This document shows, piece by piece, positions 21,343 through 33,479 of a stretch of 64,000 nucleotides of DNA. Both the position numbers and the translations under genes were made by a program. The DNA is from Agriotes lineatus. Lineage: Eukaryota; Arthropoda; Insecta; Coleoptera; Elateridae. The notes below the pieces were generated by a model. The model ran no database searches. It was given only the letters and a program-made list of their open reading frames with translations, and was not told the DNA's origin. Numbering within the stretch: the stretch's first letter is position 1; every line of letters begins with the position of its first letter. The stretch spans positions 1 through 64,000 of the forward strand of contig CALNHX010002305.1 in NCBI GenBank assembly GCA_940337035.1. Reading direction: 5' to 3'.

Positions 21343-22461
21343 CCGGGTGACCATTGCACCATGCAAACAGCTTACCAATTTCGTACATTTTCACGAAACA
21401 CAATTTTATTTATCCTTTTTTATTTAAAAATGCATTTCACCATAGAGCAAGTTGGCCATAAGTAAATGTTAAAACAAATTAATTTGGTAGAGTCGGTATA
21501 GCAAACCGATGAAATGTATATTACACATCATATTTGCAATGTGATTGATTGCATTCTGTGGAACACATCCTTGGACACTTTGTATACAAGTTTCCTAGAT
21601 CTGTAGCAACAAGAGTGCAAATGAATCAAACATTTTTGCTTTTGTTGTGTCTTTTGATGTGTCTTTTGGCTCCAAGTTGGGCTTGATTAGAAACTAGTTG
21701 AAAATATGGAAAAAATGTTCTTGAGAAAATGTGTTGGTATTTTGAATAAATTTTTGAACCTTTTGTCCTCTAGTTGCAACAGTCTTGGGACACACTGTAT
21801 ATAGAAAGATAAATTTTTGTTAAGGTTGGGGTTTGGCTTATGCTGGAAGAATAGAGACATACTGCTACATAAAGAACACTTATTATCAAGTCACACTTGT
21901 TGTACTGACTTAAAAAAGACTTCATTTTAAAGACAAATGTTGACTGTTTATCGTCTGCTATTTTTAAATGGTAAAAAAATCGTTTACGTTGTAGAATTGT
22001 TTTTAAAATATCGACGATTTTGTAGTCATATTCCGTTTGTATTTCTGCCATTCAACAGCAAAATTTACTCGTGTAAAATAAAAAACAAAAACTATAAACC
22101 AGGAGACAGGAAATTACTATTGAGAATGTTAGGCCAGCTCTCAGTTCAGTGTTTTGATCGATCTGCACACCTGCTATTGAAATGACCAGAGCAGAGAACA
22201 GACCCGTTAGTTAAGTCGTACAGCTGGGGTAGAAATGTTCACTTTGATAAACGGGTAGTTTGTCCACACATTTCTAGGTGACAGCACAATAAAAAGAGAG
22301 GGACAATTGTGGGTTATTCTTTGTCTCCAATGCCCCCCTAAATACTAGAAAATTTGCTATTGCGCAATTTATATAATAATTTAAATAACAGTGTTAGTAA
22401 TAGTTTTTATTGTAAAAGCTGAAGTTGGTATGCTTGAAGATGTTCTCATGGTCACCCGGTT
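21343..22461. mobile_element. Putative TIR element
   Basis: ACCGGGTGACCAT at the left is inverted as ATGGTCACCCGGT at the right. The interior holds the second copy of a coding-like repeat (21885-22085, minus). No target duplication or transposase motif was found, so the classification is tentative. Confidence 0.45.
21885..22085 (-). repeat. Coding-like repeat, copy 2
   Basis: Reverse-oriented partner of 10805-10995. On the minus strand it gives an open frame (MAEIQTEYDYKIVDILKTIL, QRKRFFYHLKIADDKQSTFV...). Differences between copies look concentrated in a way that keeps many codons similar. Protein family not recognised. Confidence 0.6.
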
Positions 22462-23819
22462 GACATATCTGGCAATGATGAGCGATTTGTCATTTTTAGA
22501 TTGCGCCATTTAAAACGTTACTAGATCAAAGACATTCCACTTGTATGTCGGTTGACTTATTATTCAGTGACAATTGTGTTCGAGCGAACATATTTATTCG
22601 TATCGCATTATAACATACTTGATATTGATCGTACTATTTACCTAAAGATTAAAGTGCAGATCTCATTGTAGATATAACTTCTTAAAGATCATCTTTGTGT
22701 GAAGCGACTATTTTTGTAATTGCAATATGGATGTGTAAATTCGCGGTGTTACGACAAACATTGTTAAATTACCAGGCAATTGTGATAATTATTGATTGCA
22801 ATCATAGATTTCTGTACAATACTCTCCGCAGGCACAGCGTTTATTTCTGACGGGGACAAAAAGAGGAATTATATTTGATGCTGCGATTGTGTGTTGATTA
22901 TTTATTGTACAAAAAGATATGTGTACATACTGAACTTTGTTTTTATATGAGGAATCTGTACATTTAGCATTTTTTGGAGTTGTGGGTTCTACCTGCTGCG
23001 AATGATGATGCTTAACGCCGCGCGAACGCCTTTCGTTACTTTTATTGTACGAGCAGGTATTATCCAAACTCGTTGACCAATTATTGTTGTGCATGTGAGC
23101 TTGAAGTACATGTACCAAAGGCCATTGATTGTTACAGTGGCATTTATGACTCCAAGAATAATAAATGTATTAATTGTGAATTGTAACATAAATAAAACAT
23201 ACCTACATTTTTCATTGTTTGTTTTTTTTTCTCCTGCATAGAAGTAAATGTGTAATAATTGTTTTTTTATAGCAAGAAGAACGTAATTACATTAATAAAT
23301 GCTGTTTCGATAAACTTATATTTGCTTATAAACATACACCACTGAAAGTTTCAAAAACAGTAATAAAGAACTATACGTTAAGAGATTGTCTAAAACAAAA
23401 GCATAATTTTAACACAAACCATGGCTAAGGAAGTAACAAATATAACTGATTAAGAAAGTTGCCTTGGAAACTAGTTTATCTATGAAGAGATTCTTGATTA
23501 TTGGCTTTACTAGAGCACACAATCTTCTAGCAAAACAAGTATATCAAGAAAAAGAGGGTAAGTAATATAACCAAAGACATTAACCTTTTCTGAATAAGTT
23601 GGTTGCTGTTTGTAATGCTGAAGACTTCTTTCGAACATGATAATTGTTTATTTCGTAGGAGATGTTGTTAAGATGCATTTGTTCTCACAGTTTAAATTTA
23701 CGTACACATTTTAATTTTTAAGATAATATTAATAATAATAATAAAGTCTTTATTCTGGTAACTGCTACACAGGTAAGTTTCAACAATAAATAAACATACA
23801 TATAAGAAAATAAATTTTT
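22462..23819. other. No gene recognised
   Basis: Several short open frames on the minus strand (up to 109 codons, 22789-23118) lack recognisable motifs. There is a short AAT-type microsatellite near 23725-23742. Confidence 0.45.
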
Positions 23820-24013
23820 CCGCCAATCGTACTAGAACTGACACATTATTGACAAAATTTTGTTGAGCAATGTCAAACATTCCATTACATCAGCCGTTGC
23901 TAGGTAATTTACAATAAAACTGTACAGGAATAATATTCCTGGCTTAGGCAGGGAATATTTTTCGAAATATTTCAGTTTTCCTAATTTTTTAATTATTCTG
24001 GTACGATTGGCGG
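23820..24013. mobile_element. Small MITE with 13-bp perfect TIRs
   Basis: CCGCCAATCGTAC (23820-23832) is inverted as GTACGATTGGCGG (24001-24013), and the interior is partly palindromic (GGAATAATATTCC). No coding capacity. Confidence 0.6.
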
Positions 24014-24438
24014 CGACGCGAAAACCGACATGTCGGCTCTGTCACGCTCAGTAAAAGTTTAATTGATTATAGTGTGAAAAGTGAGTTTTAGTTATAGAGA
24101 AGTATACAGATATAAAAGTGAACAGTGCTAAATCAGTCTGCAATAAAAATAAGGTCAGCAAATCCAATCTAATATAGGTTAAAAAGAAAACAAATAGTAA
24201 CAAGGTTAGGTTAAAACACTGATACGGGAAGGAATAAGAGGCGTATAGAGGCCACCGAGGGGTCGACCCGGACTAATACACGCCACAAAAGCAAAGCGCG
24301 CCTACTTGTTTGTGATATTTATTGAACAAGAACGCTAATCCAAATAATTTGCAACCGATTCTAACAAAGCTACCGAAATTTAAATTTTAGTTAGTTTTCG
24401 TAAGGTAAAGTAAGGTAGGGTAAACACACAATTTAAAA

Positions 24439-25451
24439 ATGAGTCAGACAGATACAGATGAAGGTAAAAGAAAGAGAGAAGAACCGACAACGAGCGAAGA
24501 GGAAACAGAAATCTTTGGTAAAAGCAAGAAGACATAGAGATCAAATAAAAAACAAGAGGAAAAATCTGGTGTGATACACTCACACAACTTCCTTTTACAG
24601 TGATCTTATAATTAGTAAAAAATTTCATTTTTAATTTTTAAAAATTTGTCAAAAATTTTCAAAAATTAGAAATTCTACAAAAACGGTACAAAATAGAGCG
24701 TTAGTTGAAGAGACAAATTTTCTCTAGAATTTTAAGGTGAATTCGAAAATGTAATAATATACCGGGTGTTTTATTTAAAATAGGAGTTAATAAAAAAAAT
24801 AGAAAAAAAAACAAAAGAAACCCAGTTTAGAAGTATTCAACTGGAAAATCACATATCTCACATCAATACACATTAAAAATTTAATCAAAATATAAAGTTT
24901 AAAAAAAATCGTTAGAGCCGTTTTTGAAAAAATCGAAAAAAACCGAAAAATCACAAGAGTAAACAGCTACTTCCGGTTATGCGATTTTCTTCAAAAGCTT
25001 GCTGTCTCATCTACATAGTACACAAAACTTATATATGAAGTTTCAACGCCATACCTCTTGTAGTTTTTGAGATATTCTGTTCACAGACACACACACAGAC
25101 AGACCAATGAAAAAAAATATGTTTTTTGGGATCAGGGGACTCTGAAACGTGAAGATCTGTTGAAAACTCAATTTCGAATTTTTGGGGTGAATCCAATACT
25201 TCCTTTATCGTAAAAGGAAGTAAAAATTAGATACAATATTAAGTATGCTATCAAATTTAACGTCAGAAGTGAACCAAATCAGACAGAATCAACAACAATT
25301 CAGCGATAAGTTAATGAAGTTAGAAAAAGATAATGAGAACATAAAGAAAGAAAATACAATTAAAAACGAGAACGAAAAAATAAAAATTGAATTGCGCGAA
25401 ACAAATGCAAAATTAGAAAAAATGGAAATGAAAAGAAACATAATAATGTAG
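24439..25451 (+). pseudogene. RTE ORF1-like coiled-coil protein, split by a repeat
   Basis: Starts MSQTDTDEGKRKREEPTTSE, has an early stop after GKSKKT, and is cut after KKQEEK by the repeat at 24565-25221. It resumes in LDTILSMLSNLTSEVNQIRQ and runs through heptad-rich KLEKDNENIKKEN...ELRETNAKLEKME to a stop at 25449. The acidic, lysine-rich coiled coil fits the nucleic-acid-binding or multimerising ORF1 proteins of non-LTR elements. An antisense relative lies in the last kuz intron (20170-19225). Confidence 0.65.
24565..25221 (+). mobile_element. Interspersed ~665-bp repeat, copy 3
   Basis: Same orientation and ends as 3232-3896. It is inserted into the A-rich part of the RTE ORF1 reading frame, with AAAA on both sides. 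Later than, and disruptive to, the retrotransposon. Confidence 0.85.
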
Positions 25452-25879
25452 TAATAACAGGACTGAAAACAAACATCGAAGCAGGAACCAATCTAAAAGA
25501 CGAAATGCAGCATACAAGATAGGACCGCAGATGAGTGTACTGGAACTAAAAAACTTTGAAGACAAAGTAAAGATTATGAAAAATAAAATAAAACTTATGA
25601 ATTTAAGAGAGGAAAGAATATATATAAACAACGACCTAACAAAAAAGGAAAGAGATATAGATAAACAAATTAGAAAGAGAGCAGCAGATTAAAAGAAACA
25701 AGGAAGATTAACTAAAGTGGGTTACAAGAAGATAATAATAGAGGGAATCGAATGGAAATGGAACAAAGAAAAGAACACTTTAGAAAATTCAAAAAACTGA
25801 ATACTACATTGCTGGAGGGACATGTGACGACGAAAATTGCAAAGAAAATGGAAAACAAAAAGAAAGAAGGAAAAGTGGG

Positions 25880-26640
25880 GAAGCAGTTGAGAATAGGAAC
25901 ATGGAATATCAGAAGTCTAAATGGAAAAGAGCAAGAACTTGCTCAAGAATTTGAACATGCAGAACTAGATATCCTAGCTGTTACCGAAACTAAAAAGAAA
26001 GGACAGTGAACAGCTAATATGGAGGGGGGTCATTTATTATTTCATTTATTATTGTACAGTGGAGTAAGTAAGGAAAAAAGAGCAGCGGAAGGAGTAGAAT
26101 GTTTAATAAAAAAGAATTTAATAAAAGTATTAATAAATTGGGAATTCATATCATCAAGAATACTAAAAGTAGAATTGAAGCTAGATGAACAATACAATAC
26201 AACATTATTAATTGTTTACAGGCCAGAAGAAAATGAAAAAGCAAACAAAAAGGAAGATTTCTGGGAAGAGATGGCGAAAGTAATAGAAAACATAAAGCAC
26301 AGATTAATAATATTAGGTAATTTTAACTGTCGTGTTGGAAAGAGAAATAATTGTAAAATAGATGCAATCGGACAGCAAGGGGAATCGCATAACAATAACA
26401 ACGGAGATCGTTTATTACATTTCTGCACGGTAAATAATTTAGTAATAATGAATACATTCTTTATGCATAAAGACATACACAAATACACAATAGAGGCACC
26501 AGCAGGGCCAAAAGATCAATAATAGATTATGTGGTAGTAAATAAGCAATTCAGAAAAGAAATAAAGGATGTAAAAGTGAGTAGAGGAGCGGAGATCTACA
26601 GCGACCATTTTTTGGTGATAACGAAGGTACAATTGGAAGC
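25880..26640 (+). pseudogene. RTE endonuclease domain (broken)
   Basis: The frame begins QLRIGTWNIRSLNGKEQELA and contains LDILAVTETK (the 'QE' catalytic Glu region altered to TETK). A stop at 26007 follows, then a second frame with LLIVYRPEEN and RLIILGNFNCRVG ('GDFN' changed to GNFN). After a 1-nt frameshift near 26515 it reads SIIDYVVVNKQFRKEI and EIYSDHFLVI (the conserved SDH box). The order matches the APE-type endonuclease of the RTE/CFDP2 group. The altered Asp and the breaks argue against activity. Confidence 0.75.
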
Positions 26641-26747
26641 AACAATACCAGAAAATAATAGAGGGACAGTATGCCCACAAAAGGAAGTGTTAAGGACATA
26701 ATAAACTACAAAATAAAGAAATAGCCACTAAATTTGAAAGACAAGTA

Positions 26748-28811
26748 GTGGAAAGACTTGAGGATAATTCACAGCAATGGGAAAAAATGGATTTGGAGGA
26801 GCTGTGGGAGTGTTTCAAGAGAACGGTTTTGGAAGTTGCAAAAGAAATATGTGGGATAAATGTAGTAAACAGAAAAAAGAAACTAACCAAATGGTGGAAT
26901 GACAAGATAAAGGAACAAGTTAAAACTAAAAAAGCAAAATGGAAATATTATTTAGCACACAAAACAGATGCGAACTATGAAAACTATAAACAGCAGCGAA
27001 TAAAAGTTAAAGAAATGGTGCTCCAGGCCAAACAACAAAAATGGGAAGAGTTTGGGAATAAAATGGAAATAGCAAGGGAAATCAAAAGTTATTCTACAAA
27101 GTGTTAAAAAGCTTAAGAAAAAACAAACAACACAGCATTAGACAGGTGAAAACGAAAGACAGCAAAATTTTAACAGAAGGAAAAGAAATTATGGAACGAT
27201 GGAAGGATTATTTTCAGGAACTTTATAACGAACACGACACTCACCATCATATACAGGTAGAACAAATTGAAGATAAACACGAAGAAAACACAACAAATAT
27301 ACAGACAGAAGAAGTGACAACAGCATTAAAAAAAATAAAGAGAGGAAGTCCGCAGGCCATGATAATATTACGGGAGAAATGCTAAAGAATATAGGAACAG
27401 AAGGGGTGAAATTACGGACAACATTATTCAACAAGGCATGGAACACAGGAAAAATACCAAACGACTGGAAGACATGAATAACTATACCTCTGTTTAAAAA
27501 AGGAGATTCTAGAGATTGCAAGAATTATAGAGGTATTACACTACTAAGTATTCCATTTAAAGTATATGAGAGAATACTTGAGAAAAGACTAATCGTAGAA
27601 ATAGAAGACCAACTAGAGGAAGCACAAAGTGGCTTCAGAAAAGGGCGTAGTGTACAGGACCACATATTTAGTATAAAGCAAATGATAGAAAAGGCCAGTC
27701 TACAAGAAACAGAAGTCTATATGGTATTTTTAGACCTTGAAAAGGCATTTGACAGAGTGCCACAGAAGGAAGTCTGGGAAAGTTTGAAAGAAGAAATATC
27801 AATCCAAAATTAAGAACAGCAATAAAAAGCTTGTATGAAAATAGCAGAAATTACGTAAGAAAGGACAACATGGAATCGGGAACATATGAAATAAAAGATG
27901 GATTGAGACAGGGCGGGGTGATGAGCCCTATATTATTTACATTGATAATGTATGACGTGATCAAAGCGACAAGGGACAAAATCAAGCCAGTACATCTAGG
28001 ATATAATAGATTACTACCAGTTAAGGTTTCAGAGTGTGCATTTGCTGATGACGTCATGATATGTGCCGCCAAAGAAAGAGACCTACAAGAGAACCTGAGA
28101 GCATGGGAAATCGAATTAACGAAACGAAGAATGAAAATAAACATAAATAAAACAAAAACGATGGTAATAGGTGATGCAAATAAAAAGATAAAGTTAGAAA
28201 TAAATCAAGAAAGGATAGAGCAAGTGGAGTGTTTTAATTATCTGGCTGTTTTAATCGAAAGGGACGGGAACATAAATAGTGAAGTGTACGAAAGAATTAA
28301 TAATGCTGCAAGACTATACCACAGTTTAAATAACACATTCTTAGGGAAAAAAGAAATAAGCAAGAAGACAAAAATGTCAGTGTATAAAACAGTGTTTAGG
28401 CCCATTTTAATTTACGGTAGTGAAAGTTGGTTACTAACTAAAAACCTCAAAAGCAAAATACAAGCAACAGACATGAAATATTTAAGAAAAGTTAAAGGTG
28501 TAACGAGAAGAGACAGAGTACGAAATGAAGTGGTGAGGGAAGAGTTAAAAATCGAACCGGTTTTACATGTCATAGAGGGATAGCAGTTAAAATGGTTTGG
28601 ACACTTATGCCGAATGGACAAGACAAGACAGGTGAAAAACATATGGGAGGCAGGAGTACATAAAAGTAAAAAGAGAGGAAGACCTAAGAAGACTTGCAAC
28701 AATGAATTGACAACAATACTAAGGAGCAGAAATAAAACTTGGAGTGAAGCGAAAAAATTAGCAATAGACAAAAAAGAGTGGAGAAATTTTGTATACAAAT
28801 GTAATATTTAG
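26748..28811 (+). pseudogene. RTE reverse transcriptase and C-terminal region (broken)
   Basis: Several consecutive frames. The linker is 26748-27107 (KKLTKWWNDKIKEQVKTKKA). The reverse transcriptase start is at 27101-27385. Around 27600-27780 it reads QSGFRKGRSVQDHIFSIKQM and VFLDLEKAFDRVPQKEVWES with the first catalytic Asp intact. An open frame at 27831-28583 carries GLRQGGVMSPILFTLIMYDV and the catalytic box AFADDVMIC. After a TAG at 28581 the family's C-terminal QLKWFGHLCRMDKTRQVKNI and KKRGRPKKTCNNEL follow to 28811. At least one frameshift (~27810) and two stops separate the pieces. Confidence 0.8.
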
Positions 28812-28892
28812 AGTAAGAATGAAATGTAAAATTGAAATGTAAAAAATTTAATACCTTACACCTTAGGGTAAAAGGTTTATTTGATTATATAT

Positions 28893-31800
28893 ATATATAT
28901 TTAGGCAAAAATCTAATTATGATGGGTGATTATAATATTCCTGAGATCAAAGGAATTCATACCAATCTTGCAAGTGGTAATCGTATATCAGCACGGCTTT
29001 GTGTACTCATAAATATTCTAAATGCTAAATAATATAACAATATTTTGAACTCAGGGTAAAGCATTGGATCTAGGCATAAGTAATGTGAAATTAAATGTGG
29101 TACAAGAAATAGTGACACTTGTGCCAATTCATCGTGATTATCACCCGGCTTTACATATTAATCATAAAATTTTTCATTCAAAAATTGACAATTCCAATAT
29201 TAATAATCTTCAGATTAACTACAATTTTAAGAGAGTACATTTCTTGTTAATGTACACTCTATTGAATAATATGAATTGAAATGGTTTAAAAAATTATGAT
29301 AATCCTACTACTGCCGTTGATATATTATATAAAAAATTATATGCAATAGTGGACCAATGCGTACCAAAATTACTAAGACTAAATCGACAAATTATCCCTG
29401 CTGGTTTAGCAAAAGCATCATTACTGACTTAAAGCAAAAAAAATATCACCATAAAAATAAAAATAAATCTGCTTTTCACTTACAGGAATTTCAAAGGTTG
29501 AGAACACTGTGCAAAAGAACATAAAGGTCGCTATAAAAATTACATAACATTTTTTATTTTTTATTTTATTTAATTTGCACTCAGCCAACAGCCGTTAGGC
29601 CAATTACAGGCGTCGCTGTGCAGTTATGAGGACTTCCAACCCCACTAACGACTGTCATGATGTTGTATGACCGCCGGACCAACTTTTTTTCCGTGATAGC
29701 CGTACCACGAGGCGCTGAGAGATGCAGCCGTGGAACTCCCATCCAAGTTCTGACCAGAGAGAGCGTTGCTTAACTCTGCTGATCGAACGTGGACGCTTGT
29801 TCAAGCTACACCACTCGGGACCCTGTTGAAAATGAAATAGTAAGTAATGGATTTTGGAATTTTGTTAAAGATAACAAACAAATGAAAAAATTATCGCTAT
29901 CAAGGCGTTGAGATAGTAGATAGGGGGGGAAGTTGCAAATAAATTCGCTACTTATTTTAGTTCTGTTTATAAATTATCATCCAATTATGATAAGCCTAAT
30001 CTTATATTACAAGTTAATCCAATTTAGACAGCCTACTAAATGTTAAATCCTTTACATTGGAAGATATTAATAAAACCTTAAAGTCATTAAAACCAAAAAC
30101 ATCAAGTGGTCTCGATCAGATACCTCCTTACATCTACAAAGCTTGTCACGCATTGTTTAAATACCCTCTCTACATACTTTTTAGTTTAGTACCAACAACT
30201 AGTATCCCTGAACAATGGAAATTAACGCAAGTGACCCCTGTACATAAATTGCAACAAATCTGATGTAGAAAATTATAGATTGAAATATTTACTTTCTGTT
30301 CCAGCTAAAATTTTGAAAGTCTATTGTCTCAACAACTATCATCTCATGTCAAACTGTGGGTTAGTGCAGAACAGCATGTATTTATGAAAGGGCGTTCAGT
30401 TGAAAGTAACTCGATATCTTTTGTAAATTACACAAGTGCAGCAATGGATGAGGGAGCACAAGTTGATACAATATAAATACTGATTTCGCCAAGGCTTTCG
30501 ATAAAGTAAAACATGATTTATTAATAACAAAGCTTTATTCTGTTGGTTGTAGCGTACAGCTAACCACTCTATTGAAAAACTACTTAAAGGATAGGTTTCA
30601 GTGCTTTAAAATTAAAAGAGGGTTGTCGAATAGGTACTCTACTCCCTCGGGCTTACCACAGGTAGCAACCTGGACCATTACTATTTCTGATCTTTGTTAA
30701 TGATGTGCCTAGCGTAATACAATACTCTAAAGCTTTACTATGCGCAGACGATCTGAAAATTTAAAAAAAAATGACTCGCTAGATGATTGTAAATTATTGC
30801 AACAAGATGTCTGTGCAATTTCAAGATGAAGTATGGAAAACGAATTGTTGTTTAATATTAATAAATGTAAAATATAATTTACTTTAAAGAACGATAAAAT
30901 AACTTTTGATTACACAATTAACAACTATCTTAGAACGTGTTGAAAACATTAGAGACTTGGGCGTGACTTGCACCTCAACTTTGAGTTGGGATAAACATAT
31001 TAAAATGCTTGTAAATATATCATCGATAAATCTTGGGTTCTTAATACGCACAACCTATGAATTTACAAGCATAAAACCAATACAGGTACTTTATAATGCG
31101 ATAATTCGTTCAAAATTAGAATTCGCCTCTAATGTCTGGAATCCAGCTGCAGTAGTACCTACACAAACAAAAAGTTGAAACAGTACAAAATAAATATATT
31201 AAGTATTTATGTTTTAAGAAATATAATCGTTATCCACTCTACCATGAATATCAAAATATGCGAAGTCAGTTTCAAATTTTCAGATTAAGCGATAGAAGGG
31301 AAATGGCGTCAATATTTTTCATACATAAGTTATTAAACAACAGAATGGACTGTCCCACATTGCTGCTCTCGATTAAGCTTTATATTCCTTCATTAAGGTG
31401 TAGACCTCGCCCATTCCTGTATTTGCCATATTGTAGAACAAATTAAGAAAGAATTCGGCCTATAGTTAATATGTCTTATATAACTAACAAAATTATAATA
31501 ACGTCGGATATCAATATATTTAGAAATGTCATTTAAAACTTTTTAAAAATCAAATACTGAAGTTGTATGATGCGGAAAATAACGTTGGTGAGTGAGATTG
31601 CTTCCGTTCTGATTGACGGTATCTATTCCATTTTATTATTTATATATATAGAGATGGTTTTAAGCCTACAACTTGGGTCTGTTTGCAGTGAAAAATATAT
31701 AACCAAGTAAATAAAGCACAGAGTTAAAATATTTTATGAAATTGCAATTTAAAACAATAAAAGTATTAAATGCATTGGTAATGAGATGCGAGAAGTAGTA

Positions 31801-32470
31801 ATTAAACGGATAAAGGCACGCATAAGCAAAGCATATTTCAGAGAGTTTGAATAAAGTAGTATAATTAAATAAAATATGGATGGCGTCCTATCTACGTCAT
31901 TCCTGTAATAATGAAGTAGAGGTTTTGTTGCCAACCGATAATTGAAGCAATTACCTTACAATTCCTTGTTAACTTTACGATTTTTTTAAACATTCAAGTA
32001 ATTGCTGTTGATTGTAAACTTTATCTACCAGAACTGCGTATATGAGCTACTCAAGGGCGAATAACCTAAAATGAACTACTAATTTGTGAATACAGTGAAA
32101 TTCTGAACCCAACCTGAGATAAGCAGTTTTTTGTTTGCTGAGAGCTAGCTTAAATAATATTGCAGTTCAATAAAATAGTAAGAAAGGGGCATTCAAACAT
32201 TTTATTTTGAACATCAGCTAATACATTTCATTTTAACTAGCCTTAAATTACTGACAAGCAAAGTGAGCACAGTATAAAAATCAACCTGAGAATTGTGTGA
32301 TGATTTGCCCTATTTAACTTAATAATTGTGTACCAAAAAGTTAACAAACAAGACAGACGGGTAGGTCATTGCAATATATACGCGTGGAATATTGTAAATT
32401 GTTAAACACAAACAATGTAATTGGGCTTATGCCCGTTTTGTTTGTTTGTTTAATCTTAAATAAATAAATC
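28893..32470 (+). mobile_element. Decayed CR1/Jockey-like non-LTR element with SINE insertion
   Basis: Starts right after a (TA)n run with the endonuclease motif NLIMMGDYNIPEIKG (28908), then HRDYHPALHI (~29120). The linker is interrupted by a 5S-type SINE (29553-29823). Reverse transcriptase pieces are KTSSGLDQIPPYIYKACHAL (30100), 'FAKAFDKVKHDLL' in a broken frame (~30490), an ADDLK-like box (~30745), NIRDLGVTCTSTLSWDKHIK (30945) and IIRSKLEFASNVWNP (31100). The C-terminal piece RLSDRREMASIFFIHKLLNN is at 31290. A GGGCTTATGCCC hairpin plus AATA repeats at 32420-32470 look like the 3' terminus of this family. Inactive. Confidence 0.7.
29553..29823 (-). mobile_element. 5S rRNA-derived SINE (SINE3-like)
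   Basis: On the minus strand the head contains GATCAGCAGAGTTAAGCAAC (like 5S rRNA box A) and, ~20 bp on, AGAACTTGGATGGGAGTTCC (like box C), the internal promoter of 5S genes. A body and a 3' A/T-rich tail follow at 29553-29580. It sits inside the linker of a decayed non-LTR element. The sequence between the boxes (CTCTCTCTGG) departs from 5S rRNA, so this is not a functional 5S gene. Confidence 0.8.
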
Positions 32471-32602
32471 TTAAATTTATATTGAACATCTCACCGTTGA
32501 AAATAAACAACTTTTGAGAAAAGTCAAGCAGTAAGCAAGGAAAACCTATACAAGTGGGGGAAAAATGACAAGCTCTTTTAAGGAGAAATACAATAAATGT
32601 TA

Positions 32603-33441
32603 TCTATATATATAAAAAAGAAAGCCCTGACTCACTCACTCGCTCATCAACGCCCGCAGCCCAAACCCTTGGACATGGAAAGCTGAAATTTTGCACAGAC
32701 GTTCCCTTTATGATGTATACAAGAATAAGGAAGGATATTTCGAAATTCAACCCCTAAAGGGGTAAAATGGGAGTTCCAATTTGTATGGAAAAATAATATT
32801 AAATATAACATTTTGACTTGAAACTTCGTAGGAGTACTTCTAAAAACAAATAAGCAAACACGTATTTCGTGATTTTCCGAAATTCAATCTCTTAGGGGGT
32901 GAAATGGGGTAAATAAGCCTACAATTTGATATGGGTGTCGTTATTGAGGTTTTTGGGACGTTGATTGCGAAAATGGCATTTGAAATTTGACAGGCAGATT
33001 TCTCATAGGGATAAGGCATCCGCTACGAAAGGATTTTGAAAATTCAACCCTAAAGGGGTAAAAAAGGGGTTGTAAGATCAAATTTTGAAGTAAGTCATTT
33101 AAAGTTCTTGGAAATGTGTCCCCTGAAGGTGAAAATAGGAGATGACGGGACAGGAAAGGACGGGACTGGACTGGACGGGATGGTACGGGACGGGACTGGG
33201 CGGGAAGGGATGGGATGGGCGGGAACGGGGTAGGACGGGACGGGACGGAAAGGTATGGAATGGAAGGAGGGGAGGGAACGGGGTGGGACGGGACGGGACG
33301 GGGACGGAATCGGGAAAGAGACGGGGTCGGGGAAAGGGACGGGGACGGGGACGGGATGGGATGGATGACAGAAAATAATTAGTCATTATTTAATACACAA
33401 ATAACGAACCTCGCGCGTACGAAGTCGCGGGTAACAGCTAG
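32603..33441 (+). mobile_element. Helitron-type element with G-rich minisatellite
   Basis: Begins TCTATATATATAAAAAAG after an A (32602) and ends ...GTCGCGGGTAACAGCTAG before a T (33442). That gives the 5'-TC...CTRR-3' structure in an A|T target that defines Helitrons. A GC hairpin (CCTCGCG/CGCGGG) lies just before the 3' CTAG. No Rep/helicase is encoded. Reverse-oriented relatives lie at 43680-43985 and 57430-57809. Confidence 0.8.
33143..33372 (+). repeat. G-rich (GGGAC)n-like minisatellite
   Basis: About 230 bp of degenerate GGGAC, GGGAT and GGAAAGG units with almost no pyrimidine runs on the plus strand. It lies inside the Helitron-type element near its 3' end. The open frames across it on both strands are composition artefacts. 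Confidence 0.9.
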
Positions 33442-33479
33442 TTTATAATATTTTTGATAGCCGTTCTCAGGTAATTAAA

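Larger units (their letters stand above)
24014..28870 (+). mobile_element. RTE/CFDP2-like non-LTR retrotransposon, near complete but broken
   Basis: Contains in order: an apparent 5' region, an ORF1-like coiled-coil protein start at 24439, an interrupting ~657-bp repeat (24565-25221), the rest of the coiled coil, an apurinic-type endonuclease, a linker, a reverse transcriptase and a C-terminal region. Several frameshifts and stops are present, so it is inactive. The 3' end is near 28870, followed by a (TA)n run. Exact termini and target duplication were not resolved. Confidence 0.8.

Noticed and set aside
29740..29823. Possible 5S rRNA gene
   Set aside because: Only the internal promoter boxes resemble 5S; the remainder diverges and an A/T tail follows.
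33099..33386. Proline/arginine-rich and glycine-rich frames on both strands
   Set aside because: Composition artefact of the G-rich minisatellite.
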